Shown: positions 8,713-16,645 of the stretch, in pieces
Layout: every line of letters begins with the position of its first letter
Numbering within the stretch: the stretch's first letter is position 1
Source of the DNA: Streptosporangium subroseum
Lineage (GTDB): Bacteria; Actinomycetota; Actinomycetes; Streptosporangiales; Streptosporangiaceae
Direction: 5' to 3'
Length of the DNA stretch: 64,000 nt
Assembly: GCF_900188345.1 (NCBI RefSeq)
Contig: NZ_FZOD01000018.1
Location: 1 to 64,000, forward strand
Translations under genes and position numbers: made by a program
The notes under the pieces: model-generated
The model's input: the letters and a program-made list of their open reading frames with translations, nothing else
What the model was told of the DNA's origin: nothing
Databases searched by the model: none

Positions 8713-9732
8713 ATGAGAGCGTTGCGTGCCCTGACCGTCGGCGTGGTGGGAGCTGTACTGGCCCTTGGCCTCACCGCCTGCTCCTCCGGCACCTCGGGTA
8801 CGAGCGCTGAAGTTTCCGGGGGTGCCGGCGCGACACCGGCTCCGGCGGCGAGCGGCGCGGGGGTGTTTCCGCGGACGGTGAAGCATGCCATGGGGGAGAC
8901 GGTGATCCCCGCGCAGCCCCTGCGGGTCGTGGCCCTCGACCAGAGCTTCGTGGACGGGGTGCTGACGCTGGAGACGGACGTCGTCGGCTACACCACCTAC
9001 CGGTCTATCGAGGAGAAGCTTCCCGATTACCTGAACCCGGTCCTCGCTCACGCCAAGGAGGCCAAATCGGTCGGGACCCTGGAGCAGCCGGGCCTCGAAC
9101 AGATCGTCGCGCTCAAGCCCGACCTGATCGTCTCCGCCAAGGTTCGGCACGAGGCGCTGTACGACAAGCTGTCGCAGATCGCGCCGACGGTGTTCAGCGA
9201 GACCACGGGCGCCCTCTGGAAGGAGAACCTCAGGCTCATGGGCCAGGCCCTGGGCAAGGAGGACCTCGCCGAGCAGAAGATCAAGGATTATCAGGAACGG
9301 GCCGCCGCGATCGGCGTCTCGATCAAGGCCAAGGACGGCAAGCTGCCCACCGTCTCCATCGCCCGCTTCGCCGGTGAGCCGACGGTCCGCCTCTACGTGG
9401 AGAACTCCTACTCCGGCCTGGTGCTGAAGGACGTCGGGTTCCCGCGCCCGGAGGACCAGCCGACCGTCAGCGACTCCATCGTGGTGAACGTCAGCCAGGA
9501 GAACATCTCCCAGCTCGACGCCGAGCACATCTTCGTCGCGGCCTACGACGACCCGTCGGTCGGGCCGGTCAAGGAGAAGTTCGAGGCCAACCCGCTCTGG
9601 GGCAAGCTCAAGGGCGTCAAGCACGACGTCTCCGACGTCACCTGGATGACCGCGGTCGGCATCCAGGGCGCCCACTCCATCCTCGACGACCTCGCCAAGA
9701 TCTTCGAGGTCGACCCGGCGAAGGCCGCCTGA
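8713..9732 (+). CDS. Iron-siderophore ABC transporter substrate-binding lipoprotein
   Basis: This is a 339-residue periplasmic-binding-type lipoprotein (FecB/FepB-like) that captures ferric siderophore outside the membrane. The N-terminus MRALRALTVGVVGAVLA leads to the lipobox LTAC near residue 21, then a Ser/Gly/Ala linker. The remainder has the type III binding-protein fold signatures, such as RVVALDQSF, a GTLEQPGLEQIVALKPDLIV segment and a long central helix. I prefer ATG 8713 over the TTG at 8698: it follows AGAGGA and gives a clean signal peptide. It is transcribed away from the permease operon and shares the iron boxes. A strong terminator follows. Confidence 0.9.
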   Translation: MRALRALTVGVVGAVLALGLTACSSGTSGTSAEVSGGAGATPAPAASGAGVFPRTVKHAMGETVIPAQPLRVVALDQSFVDGVLTLETDVVGYTTYRSIEEKLPDYLNPVLAHAKEAKSVGTLEQPGLEQIVALKPDLIVSAKVRHEALYDKLSQIAPTVFSETTGALWKENLRLMGQALGKEDLAEQKIKDYQERAAAIGVSIKAKDGKLPTVSIARFAGEPTVRLYVENSYSGLVLKDVGFPRPEDQPTVSDSIVVNVSQENISQLDAEHIFVAAYDDPSVGPVKEKFEANPLWGKLKGVKHDVSDVTWMTAVGIQGAHSILDDLAKIFEVDPAKAA

Positions 9733-9746
9733 CCCTTCCGCCCGCG

Positions 9747-9780
9747 GGCCCGGCGTCCCCAGCGGGGACGCCGGGCCTTT
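9747..9780 (+). terminator. Rho-independent terminator after the siderophore-binding protein
   Basis: A perfect 14-base-pair stem (GGCCCGGCGTCCCC with GGGGACGCCGGGCC) closes a 3-base loop and is followed by TTT. It begins 14 bases after the stop codon. Confidence 0.9.
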
Positions 9781-9933
9781 CGCCGCGCGGCGAGCTGTTC
9801 GCCGGCTGTTCATCGAAGATCATTGTTTGTTTGTCATATCGTTGTTGACCCTGATTTACTCATTCCTGGTGTATGTCGCATCATTCGCATGCATCGCATC
9901 GCTCACTTGCGTCACATTGAGAGGCCAGGCGGG

Positions 9934-10320
9934 ATGGTCGAGGTCAAGACGGAAGCCCTGAAGATCGCGACCCAGGATCTGATCAGGGTGCTACTTCCCA
10001 TGGCGGAGGACATCAGGGCCGTCGTCGAGGGAACCCATCTCAGCCAGATGGCGTGGGGCCTCATCGGCTCGGTCACGGTGGCCAACAACTACACCCCGGC
10101 CCAGGAATATCAGGCCAAGCAGGCGGTCGGCTTCGTCAACTCCCTCAACGGCATCAACGCGGGCCTGCTCAGCGTGGTGGCGAACTATCGGGAGGCCGAG
10201 CTCGTCGCGGCCAAGGCGATCAACGACACGGGGAAGATCCTCGACCTCGAGGCGAAACTCAAACAGGACAGGGTCGATCTCGCCGAGGCGCAGAAGAAGG
10301 ATCAGGGGCTCACGGACTAG
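9934..10320 (+). CDS. Small EspC/WXG-like helical protein, secretion-associated (putative)
   Basis: This 128-residue protein is predicted to be mostly helical and has no signal peptide. It opens MVEVKTEALK, has an amphipathic central region (AWGLIGSVTVANNY) and ends in a Lys/Asp/Glu/Gln-rich tail. The size, helical character and company resemble EspC/WXG100-superfamily substrates or chaperones of type VII secretion, but there is no clear WxG motif and the assignment is weak. The ATG at 9934 follows GAGGCCAGGCGGG; longer upstream frames lack a ribosome-binding site. The next gene starts 14 bases after its stop, so the two form an operon. The leader 9820-9930 is unusually AT-rich and probably holds the promoter. 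Confidence 0.6.
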   Translation: MVEVKTEALKIATQDLIRVLLPMAEDIRAVVEGTHLSQMAWGLIGSVTVANNYTPAQEYQAKQAVGFVNSLNGINAGLLSVVANYREAELVAAKAINDTGKILDLEAKLKQDRVDLAEAQKKDQGLTD

Positions 10321-10334
10321 AGGGAGGGTGTCAC

Positions 10335-11231
10335 GTGCCGGGCGAAGAACTCGGGGTAGCCGGCGGCATAGAGGCCGGGGCCATCGGGGCGATGCTGGCC
10401 CTGGGAAAGATCGCTCCGGTCTGGGCGCAGACCATGGCCAAGATCGAGCTGGCGGGAAAGCTGGCGGCGCCGGCCATCGGGGCCGGCGCCATCTGGGGGC
10501 TTGCCCAGCCATGGGACGACGACGGGGTCACCAAGGCGTGGGGTGACTGGCGCGTGGTGAGCCTCAAGCTCGCGGAGCTGAGAACCCGGGAGTGGGACAA
10601 GAAGGTCAAGGCGGTCGCGGACGCGTGGCCGGAAGGGGCGGATCGCCGTGCCTTCGACGACTTCATGGAGCGCGTCTACCACGAGGTCCAGCAGTTCGAG
10701 ACCGCCACCATGCAGATGGCCGGCGCGGTGCAGAGCGCCCAGTCGAACATTCACCGGATCATCAATACCTGCGGGGTCTTCATCGACTCGCTTCTGGCCA
10801 TCATCATCGCCTCGGAGCTCATGCAGCTGTTCGGGCACCGGATGGAGGTCGCGGGCATAGCGATGATCGCTTCTGCCCAGGCCATACCCATCACCCCCGC
10901 CACCGTCGCCGAACGGACGGTCATGATGAATCGAGGCGTTGAGCTGCAGGCGCGAGGCTTGGGGATCAAAGTCAAGGCCACCGCCACGAAGGACAGTTCC
11001 GGCCTGTTCCTCATGGGGGGGACGATGACCGCGGTGGTCGGTGTCAGCGCGGCCGTCCTCTTCAGTCTGGGGGACCTGGTCGGGTTGGTAAGCGCGGACA
11101 ACCAGTTCCCGCAACCCCAGCTCAACCTCGGCAGCAGCGGCATAGGGAGCGAGGCGGGGCAGACGGACTTCGACGACATCAGGCGGGGCAGCGTCAAGGA
11201 GTCCGGCGACGAGGGCTGGACCTACATCTGA
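10335..11231 (+). CDS. Hypothetical protein with helical WXG-like region and two hydrophobic segments
   Basis: I do not recognise a named family for this 298-residue protein. It opens with Ala/Gly-rich hydrophobic stretches (about residues 8-55). A charged helical region follows (WGDWRVVSLKLAEL and a segment around FMERVYHEVQQFE), then a hydrophobic segment (FIDSLLAIIIASELMQLF) and another near residue 235 (AVVGVSAAVLFSLGDLVGLV). The C-terminal tail is acidic. The GTG at 10335 follows AGGGAGGG. The layout, a long helical pair plus membrane-active segments downstream of a small helical protein, resembles type VII-associated effector or pore-like proteins. That is inference from architecture only. 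Confidence 0.6.
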   Translation: MPGEELGVAGGIEAGAIGAMLALGKIAPVWAQTMAKIELAGKLAAPAIGAGAIWGLAQPWDDDGVTKAWGDWRVVSLKLAELRTREWDKKVKAVADAWPEGADRRAFDDFMERVYHEVQQFETATMQMAGAVQSAQSNIHRIINTCGVFIDSLLAIIIASELMQLFGHRMEVAGIAMIASAQAIPITPATVAERTVMMNRGVELQARGLGIKVKATATKDSSGLFLMGGTMTAVVGVSAAVLFSLGDLVGLVSADNQFPQPQLNLGSSGIGSEAGQTDFDDIRRGSVKESGDEGWTYI

Positions 11232-11267
11232 CCTGGGTGGACCGGCGCGGCGCGCCGGTCCACAGGA

Positions 11268-11723
11268 TCATCGGCGCTCGTACCTGGCGCGGATCTCCTG
11301 GAGTTCGCGCAGTGCTTCGGCCACCCGTGGATCGGAGCCGACCTGGGGGCTCAGGCCCGAGTGCGGCAGCCGGTCCCGCACCGTCTTGTTGAACTCCTCG
11401 ACCCCACCGGTCAGCGGTGCCATCACTTCGCTCAAACGCTCCGTCGCCTGGGTCAGCGCCTTCGTGAAGGCCTCCATGATCGCTTCCTCCAGAGCCTCGG
11501 AGCCCAGGCGCATGGCCCGAGGGTCGATCTTCACACTCAGCAACGTGCCCTCGGGGCCCACCTCGGCCCGGACCAGGCCGTCCGCGGCCTCTCCGTGCCC
11601 GCTCGCCTCGGCGAGTTCGTCGATCATCTTCTCGTACTGCTGGGAGAGCTTGCCGAAGTTCTCCAGCAACCGATTCACATTGAGGTCGTCGCTCTGCCCG
11701 AAGTTGTCGTATGGCGTTGTCAT
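11268..11723 (-). CDS. YbaB/EbfC-family nucleoid-associated protein
   Basis: This 151-residue protein has the YbaB core. An N-terminal amphipathic helix (LLENFGKLSQQYEKMIDEL) is followed by strands with the family-typical pattern VRAEVGPEGTLLSVKIDP, and then a helix. YbaB proteins bind DNA as dimers. In actinomycetes many divergent copies lie beside type VII-like secretion genes rather than dnaX-recR, as here beside the 9934 and 10335 genes, with which it converges 36 bases apart. The tail of about 45 residues beyond the core (DRLPHSGLSPQVGSDPRVAE) is an extension. The start is ATG with an upstream GGAGG. Confidence 0.75.
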   Translation of the reverse strand: MTTPYDNFGQSDDLNVNRLLENFGKLSQQYEKMIDELAEASGHGEAADGLVRAEVGPEGTLLSVKIDPRAMRLGSEALEEAIMEAFTKALTQATERLSEVMAPLTGGVEEFNKTVRDRLPHSGLSPQVGSDPRVAEALRELQEIRARYERR

Positions 11724-12067
11724 GTGCCCCTCCTGGCAGGTGCTTCAAGATCGGTTCAAGCCGCGTTCACCCTAGCGCCCGAAAGAACATTCCGATCGAG
11801 CGGGAGGGGGCCACGGTGGGTTCGCGGAACCAGGTCGGGTGAGGAGCGGGATCCTGGCTGTCCTCCACCGGCCGGGCATCGTCACGGCGGATGCGGCGAC
11901 GGCGTTCGCCGCCGTCGCGGATCGGGACCTCGAGGCGGGTCCGGCGAAGGTCGTCTGACCTCCCGATCACGGTCGGAGGCAGAGATTTGTCGCCAATCGG
12001 CACCGATACCAAACCGAGTTTTCGGCTTCTGATGGAGAATCGGTCAAAGCGGACTAAAGTCAGGAGC

Positions 12068-12268
12068 ATGGTGACTCACCGCTCAGCGGTTCTACCGACA
12101 GATCCGGAAGCCCCTGGTACGTGCCTATGTGGGCATCAGGCTGATTTCATTATCCAGACCCTGTGGTTTTCCGGTCGGCGTTCCCTCGACCCCGTTTGTG
12201 AACCTCATGTCTCCGCGGTGGTCGACGCCATCGCCAAGAAGAACGCGCAGAGGGACGGCCGGTCCTGA
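12068..12268 (+). CDS. Small Cys/His-rich hypothetical protein (possible zinc-binding)
   Basis: This 66-residue protein starts at ATG 12068 after AGGAGC. It contains CLCGHQADF near residues 19-27 and PVCEPHVSAVV near 42-52, so Cys-x-Cys-Gly-His and Cys-x-x-His pairs could form a small zinc ribbon. I do not recognise the family. The Lys/Arg-rich C-terminus (AIAKKNAQRDG) could contact nucleic acid. An opposite-strand open frame covers the same bases but has low-complexity composition and no ribosome-binding site. Confidence 0.5.
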   Translation: MVTHRSAVLPTDPEAPGTCLCGHQADFIIQTLWFSGRRSLDPVCEPHVSAVVDAIAKKNAQRDGRS

Positions 12269-12292
12269 CGGGCCGCCGGTATCCGCCGCACC

Positions 12293-12400
12293 GCTGCCAC
12301 CTGCCATCCCGCTCGACTGGCTGTCACCCGCCATCTCGACCGAGCGGTCGCCACCCGCCGTCCTGACCGGACTGCCGCCACCTGCGTCGTCACCCTTGGC
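12293..12400. repeat. Four degenerate 27-base tandem repeats
   Basis: Four consecutive 27-base units (12293, 12320, 12347, 12374) share the core G(C/T)CACC(C/T)GCC and a GAC-containing half. The array lies in the 436-base gap between the small Cys/His protein and the cds1 homologue. The remainder of that gap (12401-12704) holds no gene I can support. Both strands stay open through the array because 27 is a multiple of three, which produces spurious frames. Confidence 0.7.
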
Positions 12401-12704
12401 CGCTCTCAGGAAGACCTCCTGTCGCGGCCGGGCCGCGACGGTCTCCTCGATACGCTCGGCCATCGTCCTTCGGGTGAAACACGCGCCACCCCCGGGTTCC
12501 GTCACGGCATGCCACAACGGCCGTCCGCGCCCTATGTTTTTCTCATAGTGATGCGTCCTGAGTCGCATCGAACGCGACATTAGTGGGTTACTTCGAACTC
12601 TGCTAGGCATTGTCCGTATTTGGCCTTAGTCCTGTGGTCGGCTGACGTTGACCGGCCGCAGGCGGGTTCACCCCGAATTACTCGCTCCATCGACGGGCAT
12701 GGTT

Positions 12705-13781
12705 TTAGTCGTGGGCGAGAAACGACCTCAGCTCCCGCAGATGCGGGGCGATGTCGAGGCCGCGTTCCGCCAGCCAGGCGTCGTCTCCGTAGGTGCCCCG
12801 ATACCGCTCGCCGCCGTCGCAGATCAGGGTGACGACGCTGCCCTGCTCACCCGCCTCCCGCATCTCCGCCAGGATCTGTACGGCCGCCGCCACGTTGGTG
12901 CCGGTGGAGCCGCCGACGTCGCGGCCGGTGACCTCGCGGATCCAGCGCATGGCGGCGATGGATCGGGCGTCGGGGACCTGGATCATGCGGTCGATCACGC
13001 TGGGCAGGAAGGACGGCTCGACGCGAGGGCGTCCGATGCCCTCGATGCCCGAGCCCGGGGCGGTGACGGTGGCGTCGCCGGAGCACCAGGAGGGGTAGAA
13101 GGCGGAGCCTTCGGGGTCGACCACGGCCAGGCGGGTGGTGTAACGGCGGTAACGGATGTAGCGGCCGATGGTGGAGGAGGTGCCGCCGGTGCCGGCGCCG
13201 ACCACGATCCAGGTGGGTTCGGGGTGGGGTTCCATCTCCATCTGGCTGAAGATGCTCTCGGCGATGTTGTTGTTGCCGCGCCAGTCGGTGGCCCGCTCGG
13301 CGTAGGTGAACTGGTCCATGAAGTGGCCGCCGGTCTCGGCGGCCAGCCGGCGGGACTCCTCGTAGATCGTGCCCGGGTCGTCCACGAGATGACATTTGCC
13401 GCCGTAGAACTCGATCAGCGAGATCTTCTCGGGCGAGGTCGAGGCGGGCATCACCGCGATGAACGGCAGATCGACAAGACGTGCGAAGTAGGCCTCGCTC
13501 ACCGCGGTGGAGCCGCTGGAGGCCTCCACGACCGTGGTGGAGGGGCCGATCCAGCCGTTGGCGAGGCCGTACAGGAAAAGAGAGCGTGCGAGCCGGTGTT
13601 TGAGTGAACCGGTGGGGTGTACCGACTCGTCTTTCAAGTAGAGGTTTACCCCCCAACGTGCGGGAAGCGGGAAAACGTGAAGATGGGTATCGCAGCTTCG
13701 ATGGGCGTCGGCCTCGACGCGACGGATGGCCTCGGCCACCCAGTGACGGGTCCTGGGGTCGTGTCGATCCACGGTTTCCAT
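12705..13781 (-). CDS. cds1: PLP-dependent L-cysteine desulfhydrase, Cds1 type
   Basis: This 358-residue fold-type II PLP enzyme closely follows the mycobacterial Cds1 pattern. HPTGSLKHRLARSLFLYGL contains the PLP-binding lysine near residue 61, followed by VVEASSGSTAVSEAYFA, QFTNAERATDWRGNNN-like and the phosphate loop VGAGTGGTSSTIGRYIRYRR. Cds1 cleaves L-cysteine to hydrogen sulfide, ammonia and pyruvate and helps redox balance. It differs from cysteine synthase, whose lysine motif is SVKDR. The start is ATG at 13781. It is transcribed divergently from the SigR-type sigma gene across 266 bases, so a thiol-stress link is plausible but not shown. A cysteine synthase-like activity cannot be excluded. 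Confidence 0.85.
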   Translation of the reverse strand: METVDRHDPRTRHWVAEAIRRVEADAHRSCDTHLHVFPLPARWGVNLYLKDESVHPTGSLKHRLARSLFLYGLANGWIGPSTTVVEASSGSTAVSEAYFARLVDLPFIAVMPASTSPEKISLIEFYGGKCHLVDDPGTIYEESRRLAAETGGHFMDQFTYAERATDWRGNNNIAESIFSQMEMEPHPEPTWIVVGAGTGGTSSTIGRYIRYRRYTTRLAVVDPEGSAFYPSWCSGDATVTAPGSGIEGIGRPRVEPSFLPSVIDRMIQVPDARSIAAMRWIREVTGRDVGGSTGTNVAAAVQILAEMREAGEQGSVVTLICDGGERYRGTYGDDAWLAERGLDIAPHLRELRSFLAHD

Positions 13782-14047
13782 GACCTTAAAGGTATCGCCA
13801 ACTGGGGTTATGTGATACTAGACACATGTTCGTCCGAATTGGCGGTGCGATGTTACGATACTGAGACTTGTCCGGCTGTAGGGCGTGTCGCACCCGCTAT
13901 TAGCGCAGCCACCGATGGATCCCCTGATCAGGCAGACCTCTTAACGGCCCCTTTACAAGGTGCCTGCGAACATGAGACCCGCCGTCAGCAGGGGTGCATC
14001 GCACCTGTGTCGGACGGCAATGGGGGGAACAGCGCAAGGGGGATGAC

Positions 14048-14644
14048 ATGATCACGATGACCAAAGAGCAACGCCAGGATTGGTTCGAGCGTGATGTCGT
14101 GCCGGTCACCAACCAGCTCTATGCGTCCGCGATGCGTTTGACCCGTAACTCCGCCGATGCCGAGGACCTTGTCCAGGAGACCGTGGCCAAGGCGTTCACC
14201 TCGTACCACCAGTTTCGTGAGGGCACCAACCTCAAGGCGTGGCTGCACCGGATCCTCACCAACAACTTCATCAACGACTACCGCAAGAAACAGCGGTCGC
14301 CCAAGCTCTCGGCCACCGAGGAGATCGAGGACTGGCAGCTCGCCGCCGCCGAGTCCCACATGTCCACCGGACTCAAGTCCGCGGAGACCGAGGCGCTTGA
14401 GCAACTGCCCGACAGCGCGGTGATGAACGCCCTGCGTACCCTGCCCGAGGATTTCCGGGTGGCCGTCTACCTGGCCGACGTCGAGGGCTTCGCGTACAAG
14501 GAGATCGCCGAGCGGATGGGCACCCCCATCGGCACCGTCATGTCCCGCCTGCACCGGGGTCGCCGCCAGCTCCGGGGCATGCTTGAGAGCTACGCCCGCG
14601 AAGAGGGCGGGCTCCGCCTCACCCCACAGCACCAGGTCGCCTGA
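14048..14644 (+). CDS. sigR: ECF sigma factor, SigR/SigH type
   Basis: This is a 198-residue group IV sigma factor. Region 2 is at about residues 20-90 (SADAEDLVQETVAKAF, then the GTNLKAWLHRILTNNFINDYRKKQR block). The linker EEIEDWQLAAAESHMSTGL and region 4 (FRVAVYLADVEGFAYKEIAERMGTPIGTVMSRLHRGRRQLRGML) are nearly those of Streptomyces SigR, the thiol-oxidative stress sigma factor. SigR is normally followed by its redox-sensing anti-sigma RsrA; here the next 90 bases hold a strong terminator and no anti-sigma gene. The start ATG 14048 follows AAGGGGG; ATG 14057 is an alternative. Confidence 0.88.
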   Translation: MITMTKEQRQDWFERDVVPVTNQLYASAMRLTRNSADAEDLVQETVAKAFTSYHQFREGTNLKAWLHRILTNNFINDYRKKQRSPKLSATEEIEDWQLAAAESHMSTGLKSAETEALEQLPDSAVMNALRTLPEDFRVAVYLADVEGFAYKEIAERMGTPIGTVMSRLHRGRRQLRGMLESYAREEGGLRLTPQHQVA

Positions 14645-14700
14645 CCTTCTCGTCGCGTACGGCCGTCCCCGACCCCTTCTCCCGTCATCCCGATCTTCCA

Positions 14701-14738
14701 GTACGGCTCCCGCCGCTCCAGGCGGGAGCCGTACTTTT
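14701..14738 (+). terminator. Rho-independent terminator after sigR
   Basis: A perfect 14-base-pair stem (GTACGGCTCCCGCC with GGCGGGAGCCGTAC) closes a 6-base loop and is followed by TTTT. It ends the sigR transcript about 60 bases after the stop codon. Confidence 0.93.
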
Positions 14739-14780
14739 GTGTTCGCCTCGGGGCGGCATGAGAAACCGGGCTCGTCATAC

Positions 14781-14856
14781 GAGACCGGGCATGTCGCGCG
14801 GATCCGGATCTGCCATCCGAGGGCCGGGCACGTCGCGTGGAGGGCCTGGTCATGCG
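14781..14856. repeat. Two degenerate 38-base tandem units
   Basis: Units at 14781-14818 and 14819-14856 share GAG..CCGGGCA(T/C)GTCGCG and a CAT near the end. A partial third copy (GAGAAACCGGGCTCGTCAT) precedes them. The array fills the gap between the sigR terminator and the convergent EamA gene. Confidence 0.5.
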
Positions 14857-14881
14857 GAGCCGGACCGCGGCTGCGGGATCC

Positions 14882-15721
14882 TCAGCCCGCGGCTATCAGC
14901 GCGACCGCCGCGAGGGTGAAACCGATGCCCACCACCTGGACCGTGTTGAGTCGTTCCCCCAGCACGTAACGGGCCAGCAGCAGGGTGCTCGCCGGATAGA
15001 GCGAGACCAGGACGGCGACGAGGCTCAGCAGGCCCCGCTGCTGAGCGAGGACGAAGAGCATATTGGCGATCATGTCGAGGGCCCCGGCCGCGATGATGAT
15101 GCGCAGCGCGCCAGATCCCGGGCGCAGGCTGCGGCGAGTGATCAGGGCCAGCAGGGCGATGAGGGTGACCGAGGCCAGGCGCGCGCCGAGCAACGGCCAG
15201 ATGCCGCCGTCCTCGGGGGCCTGCGAGAGCAGGATGAAGAAGCCGCCGAAACCGGCGCCCGCGGCGAGCGAGATCAGGATCGGACCGTAGCTCCGCCCGG
15301 CCGTCGCCGCGGGGGAGGAACCGCGGCTCACCAGCAGCACCGCGAGCAGCGCGAGCACCACGCCGCCCAGCGCGACCGGCTCCGGCCGCTCCCCGGTGGC
15401 CAGCCCGAACAGCACCGGCAGAATGGCCGAGGCGGTCGCGGTGAGGGGCGCGACCACCGACATCACGCCGGTGGCGAGTGCCCGGTAGAACAGCACCAGC
15501 CCCGCCGTGCCGGCCACGCCGGAGGCCATTCCCCAGGCCAGGGTCCCGGTGGTGAGGGTTCCCGGCAGGAACGGCAGCAGGGCGATCACCAGGACCAGAC
15601 CGACCATCTGGGAGAGCACCACCACCGCGAGCACCCGTGATCGGCGGGTGGCCAGGCCTCCGAAGAAGTCGGCCGTGCCGTACACCACCGCGCATACCGT
15701 TGCCAGCACCACAGCCGCCAC
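14882..15721 (-). CDS. EamA/DMT-family transporter
   Basis: This 279-residue membrane protein has ten predicted helices in two EamA repeats, as in RhaT/YdcZ-type drug/metabolite transporters. Family-like segments include ADFFGGLATRRS near residue 17, ALATGVMSVVAPLTATAS near 82 in the first repeat, and SLYPASTLLLARYVLGERL near 240 in the second. The substrate is unknown; relatives export amino acids or metabolites. The start is GTG at 15721. It is divergent from an XRE-cupin regulator, with palindromes in the 95-base gap. The usual logic is that the regulator controls the exporter. Confidence 0.85.
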   Translation of the reverse strand: MAAVVLATVCAVVYGTADFFGGLATRRSRVLAVVVLSQMVGLVLVIALLPFLPGTLTTGTLAWGMASGVAGTAGLVLFYRALATGVMSVVAPLTATASAILPVLFGLATGERPEPVALGGVVLALLAVLLVSRGSSPAATAGRSYGPILISLAAGAGFGGFFILLSQAPEDGGIWPLLGARLASVTLIALLALITRRSLRPGSGALRIIIAAGALDMIANMLFVLAQQRGLLSLVAVLVSLYPASTLLLARYVLGERLNTVQVVGIGFTLAAVALIAAG

Positions 15722-15736
15722 TCTTCACCCCAGTTC

Positions 15737-15815
15737 AATAGGTTGTACTTCTAGTTCAACCTATTACTACACAGATAGTGCACTGCAGTGCAAATCAAGT
15801 TCACTACACTGAACT
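15737..15815. promoter_or_regulatory. Operator region with three palindromes between EamA and XRE-cupin genes
   Basis: Three perfect inverted repeats occur: AATAGGTTG/CAACCTATT (15737-15765, 11-base spacer), the 14-base palindrome TGCACTGCAGTGCA (15779-15792), and AGTTCA/TGAACT (15798-15815, 6-base spacer). The last ends one base before the regulator's ATG. TACACT at 15805-15810 could be a -10 box for a leaderless regulator mRNA. TTGCAC with TAGTAA 18 bases away fits a minus-strand promoter. Confidence 0.6.
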
Positions 15816-15816
15816 C

Positions 15817-16392
15817 ATGGACCCAGAGACGATCACCGCCGCGGTCGCCAACAACGTGCGGGCTCAGCGGGCGCACCGGCAGATGACGCTCGACGAGCTC
15901 GCCGCGCGGTCAGGGGTGAGCAGGGGCATGCTCGTCCAGGTCGAGCAGGGAAGGACCAACCCGAGCATCAACACGCTCACCCGCATCGCCGACGCGCTCG
16001 GGGTGACGGTCGCGCGGATCGTCGAGGTCTCCGACACCCCCGCGGTCCGGGTGGTCCACTCCGCCGACGTCGTCGTCTTCCCGCACGGCGAGGCGAGTGC
16101 GGCCCGGCTGCTGGTCGGCACGGACGCGCCCGCGATCCTGGAGCTGTGGGACTGGCGGCTGGCTCCGGGCGACCACCACGACGGCGACGCCCATCCCCCG
16201 GGCACCCGCGAGATGCTGACCGTGCTGGAGGGGCGGCTCACCCTCTCGGTGTACGGCGGCAGCCACGTCGTGGAGACGGACGACGCCATCGTGTTCAGCG
16301 CGGATCGCCCGCACAAGTACGCCAACGAGGGGGATGTCCTGCTGCGGTTCATGATGGTCGTGACGGAGCCCCGGGAAACGCCCGACCGGTAG
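15817..16392 (+). CDS. XRE-family regulator with C-terminal cupin sensor domain
   Basis: This 191-residue regulator has an N-terminal helix-turn-helix (about residues 9-64; MTLDELAARSGVSRGMLVQVEQGRTNPS is the classic XRE recognition region, cut here only to name it). A single cupin domain follows (about residues 105-185; CapRGTREML, LEGRLTLSVYGG and FSADRPHKYAN give the His/Glu pattern). Such proteins sense small ligands and often repress an adjacent exporter, here the divergent EamA gene. The ATG at 15817 lacks a Shine-Dalgarno sequence and sits 7 bases after a -10-like TACACT, so the mRNA may be leaderless. Confidence 0.85.
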   Translation: MDPETITAAVANNVRAQRAHRQMTLDELAARSGVSRGMLVQVEQGRTNPSINTLTRIADALGVTVARIVEVSDTPAVRVVHSADVVVFPHGEASAARLLVGTDAPAILELWDWRLAPGDHHDGDAHPPGTREMLTVLEGRLTLSVYGGSHVVETDDAIVFSADRPHKYANEGDVLLRFMMVVTEPRETPDR

Positions 16393-16645
16393 GGCTCCGT
16401 CCCGATCCGGCGGGATCGATCCGGCCGGACCGGGGCGGACGAGACCGGGGCGGACAGGGGAAACGCGGACAGGGGAACCGTCGTCCTCTGGATACGGATT
16501 TCATTGAATGCGCCGCTCGAATGGCGCGTCGGCACGCATATCCGCTGATCGATGTCCCATCCTGTTGGGAATGCCCGGCCAAGATCTTGTGGGGGGAGAC
16601 GGCCGAGGACTGTCCCTGACCCCCGCATCGCTTTCGGGGGTGGGC

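Noticed and set aside
12125..12610. 161-residue minus-strand frame with Gly/Ala repeats
   Set aside because: It overlaps the Cys/His gene, is created by the 27-base tandem repeat and lacks a ribosome-binding site.
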